Assembly (NCBI GenBank): GCA_038142525.1
Contig: JAYQKE010000006.1
Location: 1 to 64,000 of the forward strand
Length of the DNA: 64,000 nt
Source: CAJQHK01 sp038142525
GTDB taxonomy: Bacteria; Pseudomonadota; Alphaproteobacteria; Rickettsiales; UBA1997
Direction: 5' to 3'
The position numbers were made by a program, and so were the translations under genes. The notes beneath the pieces are model-generated. The model saw only the letters and a list, made by a program, of their open reading frames with translations. It was not told where the DNA came from and did no database searches. Shown here piece by piece: positions 59,511-64,000 of the stretch; position 1 is the first letter of the stretch, and every line of letters begins with the position of its first letter.

Positions 59511-60336
59511 ATGTCACAAATTGATTATATTAGGATGTCTGGTGCTGGTAATATTTTTACCATTATAGATGTTAGAAAAGAAAAATATGAATTTTTTAAA
59601 AAACAAATTAAAGAAATTGCTAATCAAGATCAAACAAAATGTGATCAGCTGATATTAATTCACCCATCTCTTCGGGCAGATTGTATGATTGAAATTTTTA
59701 ATAATGATGCTTCAAAAGTTGGGGCTTGTGGTAACGCCTCTCGTTGTATTGCCTATTTAATGATGGAAGAGTTCGGTAAGAGCAATATTTCAATTGAAAC
59801 GGAATGCGATATTTTAGAATGTAAAAAAAAGGATGGTAAAATTGAAGTAAATATGGGTATTCCTAGATTTAACTGGCGTCAAATACCTTTAAAAAAAAGA
59901 AGTTAAATCTAATAAATTTCGTATCAAACATCCTTTAATAGAGGATTGGGAATTTGGAGTTGTAAATATAGGGAATCCTCATTTGGTTACTTTTATTGAT
60001 CATGATATTGAGGATGAAGTATTCTTTGAGGTCGGTCCTTTTTTAGAAAACCACCCTTTATTTCCTGATAAAATTAATGTTGAATTTGCTCGTATCATTG
60101 GACCAAATCATATTAAAGTAAGAGTTTGGGAAAGAGGTGCTGGAGAAACTAAAGCCTGTGGTACTGGAGCTTGCGCTGTTGTCGCTATAGCAATTAAGAG
60201 ATCTTTGATTGATTTTTCAAAAAAAATAACCATATCTTTTGCAGGCGGTGATATATATGTAAAATCAAATGTTACTGGTTCTTTGAATATGATAGGTGAT
60301 TATGAATATATGGGCTCTGGATCTCTAAAAAACTAA
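59511..60336 (+). CDS. dapF: Diaminopimelate epimerase, frameshifted
   Basis: About 274 residues when joined. The first catalytic Cys is in VGACGNASRCIAYL and the second, after a one-base shift near 59898 in an A-run (eight A's where seven fit), in ETKACGTGACAVVAIA. Other blocks are MSGAGNIFTIID, NIGNPHLVTFI and AGGDIYVK. It converts LL- to meso-diaminopimelate, a peptidoglycan precursor, and depends on asd at 25264. It starts 1 base after cysA; the first ATG is used. Confidence 0.92.
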
Positions 60337-60410
60337 AATCAATTATCAAAATTTCTTCTAAAAAATAATTCAAAAATTCTAATTGGTACAATAAGGGATA
60401 AATCTAGATA

Positions 60411-61350
60411 ATGTCTGAAATATTAAATATCATTTTTGCTATTGCTCCAATTTTTATAATTATAATTTTTGGCTATTCTTTAAGAAAAACTGGAAAGATT
60501 CCAAAGGAATTTTGGAGCAATAGTGATTTTTTGATCTATTGGGTTTTTATGCCCGCACTTCTTTTTACTAAAATATCTCAGGCAGATTTAGTTTCTCATG
60601 CAATTTTCGATTTTTCCATTACCCTTTCTTTAATATTTATTTTTACCTTAATTTATGCAATATTTTCCTTAAAATCATTCAATTTATCAAAAAATAGTGA
60701 ATTACCAATGATTCAAGGTAGTTGTAGAATTAATACTGTTGTTGTTCTTGCTATTGCTAGTGGCTTATATGGAGCAGATGGTTTAGAAATTGCAGTTATT
60801 GGAGCGAGCAATTTTTGTACCTTTAATTAATATCTCTATGCCCATTTTTTTATTATTTATCATAAGGGATGGCAAGATAGATCTTTTGCAAAGAATTAAA
60901 AATGATATACTTACTAATCCAATAATTTTGAGTATGTTTATAGGTCTTGTCTTTAATTATTACGACATTAAAAATGTTCCAATTTTACATCCATCACTAA
61001 CCATTTTATCAAATACTGCCTTACCAATAATGCTTTTATCACTTGGCGCTAGTTTGAAAATAAAAGAAATGAAGGGTCAATTTTCTCCAATATTTATTTC
61101 TGTTATTGGAAAATTAATTTTGGCTCCAATAGTTACGATAATTTTATGTTATTTAATTCAGTTACCAAATAATTTAATTCAAATTGCTGTTATTTATGGT
61201 TCTGTACCAACAGGTTTAATAGTTTATAGCTTAGTAAAAAAAGCCAATGGTGATTACAAATTAGCATCAGCAATAGTTACTATTCAAATTTTATTGTCAT
61301 TTATAACTATGCCAGTTTTTATTATATTATCTCAATTTATTTTTAATTGA
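60411..61350 (+). CDS. AEC-family transporter, frameshifted
   Basis: About 312 residues when joined, with about ten hydrophobic helices and the AEC family's paired halves. The first part is IFAIAPIFIIIIFGYSLRK and FLIYWVFMPALLFTKIS; after a phase change near 60806 it continues AIFVPLINISMPIFLLF, ALPIMLLSLGASLK and YGSVPTGLIVYSLVKK. AEC proteins export small organic anions or amino acids; the substrate here is unknown. The next gene starts in its last codons. Confidence 0.8.
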
Positions 61351-63000
61351 AAAAAATATTATTCATTGCCGAAAAAACATTATTAAATTCTTCAATTGCT
61401 TATAGTAATGATGTTAATTTATTATTATCTTCATTAAAAAGAGATGACGCTATAATTTATATAACAAATCCAGAAGATTTAATCCTATCTATAAATAAAG
61501 AATTTATTAATTGTCAGATTATTAAAATTAATGATTGGCAAAAAATTAATAATATAAAAAATGATTCCTATTTCAAATCAGCCCTTTTTATGTTATTTTC
61601 TTTATCAATTCCAAAGGAGTTAAAATTTGCTTCAGCGCTAAATAAATATATATCAATCGAAGAAGATAAAAAAATTAAAAAATCTCAAATTGATATTATT
61701 ATTGATAGATCAGAGCCAATATCCAGAACTGATCAATATTACAGGGCGACAAAGAAATTATTTAATTTAAATAATAATTATTTTGATAATCCAATTTTTA
61801 GGGAAAATGAAGGAGATAAGGAAATTGTTGTTAAAATTGATCAGGAATTAAGTGATAAGAAACAAAAAACTCTTGGATTTGAAACAATAAATTTAGATTT
61901 TAGTAATGACAATAGGGCTTTAACTTATGAAAATCGACATAAATTATTACGAATATTTCAAACTTTAGATGAAGATGATGATAATCTTTCTCAGATAACA
62001 GATAAAATATTAAGAAATTTTGGCAATTTAGATAATTCAGAGAAATTAGCCATTATTAATATAATAAAGAAAATATATCATTGTCAGATTAATTTTGAAT
62101 ATTTTTGTTTAAAGCCTTCAAATTGGTATGGTGGTGTGGCGATTGAATTGCTAGGAAATAAAAAAAAGAAAATTACCGAACAATATTCTCAGATAAAATT
62201 ATTTCATTTAATATCAAAGATAAATCATAATATTTTACTAGATGTTCAAAAAAATATTTCTGATCCAAATTTAATTCTTAAAAATGCTATTTTAGATGGC
62301 GTAATTATTCAGGAACAGGTTTTATATCCTGAATTTGGTGATTTAAGAATTTTTACCTCTTTTGGTAAAATTCAAGGTCTTATATCAAGAGTTCCAGCGA
62401 AAAACGAAACTATAGCTAATATGGCGAAGAGGTGGCCATGCCGAGATGTTTATTAATTTAGTTAATAAAAATATACAAGAGATAGATATTTTGGAAAAGG
62501 AATTGCGAAAATTGGGTTATGATAAAATTTTTGATGCCATAAAAGCACTTCTTCAAAATGTCAAAAATTCTTTAGCAACTAATATAGGTCAGAATATTAA
62601 GAAATCTGCTTTTATTGGCTTTGATGCGCTTTTAGATGAAAAAGATGGTAAAAAATATTTTGCCTGTAATGAAATCAATCTATCTTCAGCAATGGGACAA
62701 AATCAAATTGAAATTGCTAATTTATTAGAAGATTTATGAAAAAATACAAATTTTTGTCCTATATTAGGTGATATCATCGGTAAAATAGAGATAAGTGAAG
62801 ATATCCCCTTTATGTTAGAAAAATTTGATAAATTTATCTCTCCATATGTAAAATTTCTTATCTTTCAGGAGTAAATAGAGAATTTATCTGATGAGTTGAA
62901 ATTTAATCTAATTGCAGAATTGCATTTGCAAATTAGTAATATAAATTTTAATATCATTAACATCTCCAATTATACAATTAATAAAATTATTAATGGCTAA
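61347..63000 (+). CDS. ATP-grasp protein, glutathione-synthetase-like, broken
   Basis: From about 61347 to TAA 62998-63000, some 550 codons. A frame shift near 62424 (one G missing) joins ETIANMAKR to GGHAEMFINLVNK, and in-frame stops occur at 62737-62739 (TGA) and 62872-62874 (TAA). The middle has VIIQEQVLYPEFGDLRIFTS and ISRVPAKNETIANMA, the C-terminal part FIGFDALLDE and FACNEINLSSAMGQNQ, the shape of the glutathione synthetase ATP-grasp end with EIN. The N-terminal 300 residues are not recognised. The start codon is probably TTG or nearby. It overlaps pyrC by 8 bases. Confidence 0.6.
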
Positions 63001-64000
63001 TTTTTCATTACCATTTACTAAAAAACCTGATTTATCAAAAGTAATATTATATATTAATGCCAGGATTTTTGATCCAGAAAGTGGTTTTGATGATATTGGC
63101 TATCTTGTAACAAAAGGTAGTAAAATAGCCGATTTTAGGGAGGGTGAGCCTGATCTTGATAAGATCTCTTGCGATGAAATTATAGATTGTCAAAATCATC
63201 TTCTTTGTCCAGCCTTAATTGATATTCAAGTTCATTTTCGTGATCCAGGTCAAACTCATAAGGAAGATTTAACTAGCGGTAGTAAGTCAGCTGTTGCTGG
63301 TGGCATTGCAACTGTTGTTTGTCAGCCTAATACTTCTCCAGTTTTAGATTCTCCTAAAATCCTTAATTCTCTTTTCCAAAAAGCTAAAAAACAGGCCTAT
63401 TGTAATGTAGAAACTTACGTTCGCTATTACTAAAAATATGGCAGGTCAGGAAATGACTGATATGAAAAAACTTAAAGAGGCCGGAGCAATTGGTTTTACT
63501 GATGATGGTTTACCAGTGATGAATGCCCATCTTATGAGGCTTGCTATGGAATTTTCTGCTCAAGAAAATGTTCCAATTGCACAACATGCCGAGGATTTAA
63601 ATCTAAGCAATAAGGGCTGTATTAATGAGGGTGAAGTTTCTAAAAAATTAAAGGTGGGAGGTATTCCTAATATTTCAGAATCAGTCATTGTTGCCCGTGA
63701 TTTACATATTTTAGAAAAAACAGGTGGTCATTATCATCTATTACATATTTCTACAAAAGAAGCTTTAGAAGAAATTAGAAGGGCAAAAAAGAAGGGTCTC
63801 AATGCTACTGTTGAAATTTGTCCACATCATTTTACCTTAACTGATGAAGAGATTTTGAAAGAGGGCACTAATGCTAAAATGAATCCGCCACTTAGAAGTG
63901 CCAAAGATCGTGATGAATTAATTAAGGCTTTGCAAGATGGTACAATTGATGCCATTACAACAGATCATGCTCCTCATGATCTTGAATCAAAAGATAAGGA
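62993..64000 (+). CDS. pyrC: Dihydroorotase, partial, frameshifted
   Basis: From ATG 62993 to the right edge, about 335 codons. CPALIDIQVHFRDPGQTHKED is the metal-site block, with QVH where many have HVH; AVAGGIATVVCQPNTSPVLD follows. After an extra base near 63421 the frame continues AITKNMAGQEMTDMKKLKEA, FTDDGLPVMNA, HLLHISTKEALEEIRRAK, EICPHHFTLTDEEIL and AITTDHAPHD. This class I dihydroorotase closes the pyrimidine ring. The end lies outside the window. Confidence 0.9.

Noticed and set aside
1..64000. CRISPR array
   Set aside because: No series of short direct repeats with even spacers was seen; the repeats found are MITEs, IS ends and one pair of 167-bp copies.

Overview
The window is low-GC DNA from an alphaproteobacterium that looks like a host-associated member of the Rickettsiales or a close relative. 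Pointers are a P-type type IV secretion pair (VirB8, VirB9) outside a full vir operon, a fused GltD/ferredoxin-reductase-like oxidoreductase of a kind annotated in Rickettsia, an HdaA-type DnaA-family protein, many insertion sequences and repeats, and regulators typical of intracellular bacteria. This placement is inference from gene content; no rRNA and no convincing tRNA gene is present.

Layout. 1-6.9 kb: an unknown coupled gene pair at the left edge, a UmuD/LexA-like peptidase gene, a broken YqaA-type membrane protein, a mercury/copper-like cluster (outer-membrane protein, MerP, MerT, CsoR), a frameshifted DUF123 nuclease gene, and a large serine recombinase module with its usual small partner genes. 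6.9-12.75 kb: a czcCBA heavy-metal efflux operon. 12.75-17.3 kb: an accessory island in which two 167-bp direct repeats flank a Bro-N antirepressor and an Abi-alpha (DUF4393) gene, followed by an XRE regulator split by an IS5-like element and a truncated histidine kinase. 17.3-36.4 kb: mostly housekeeping genes (GltD-like fusion, bioA, an NtrC-like regulator, fabD, hdaA, asd, a U32 protein, an HNH nuclease, a phytochelatin-synthase-like lipoprotein, an LptC-like protein, PBP1A, hscB, rsmA, purC) ending in a DUF1016-SNase fusion. 36.5-38.8 kb: a large probable effector with a PDZ-like region and a papain/OTU-like Cys-His pair. 38.9-45.5 kb: pgk, ftsZ, truB, rpsO, pnp. 45.5-50.3 kb: a second accessory region with a RhuM-Fic protein, a MITE, a second XRE regulator and a second histidine kinase gene, the latter split by an IS630 element that itself contains an IS5-like element. 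50.4-64 kb: a SulP transporter, eno, dacA, virB8-virB9, cysTWA, dapF, an AEC transporter, an ATP-grasp protein and pyrC running off the right edge.

A striking property is that about 27 genes carry single-base frameshifts or lone in-frame stops, including ftsZ, pnp, eno, fabD, dapF and rsmA. Most indels lie in homopolymers and the shifted frame continues the same protein family, so residual consensus error is the simplest explanation, with real decay or polymerase slippage as alternatives. In this annotation a gene hit only by such small lesions is listed over its full reconstructed span as CDS with the lesions described; genes cut by IS elements or truncated are listed as pseudogenes.

Working together: the mer-like, czc and phytochelatin-synthase-like genes suggest handling of thiophilic and divalent metals; SulP and CysTWA suggest sulfate or related anion uptake; VirB8/VirB9, the PDZ/OTU-like protein and the Fic protein suggest interaction with a eukaryotic host. 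The two XRE plus kinase modules are paralogous, share the same divergent layout, and have both been damaged by mobile elements.
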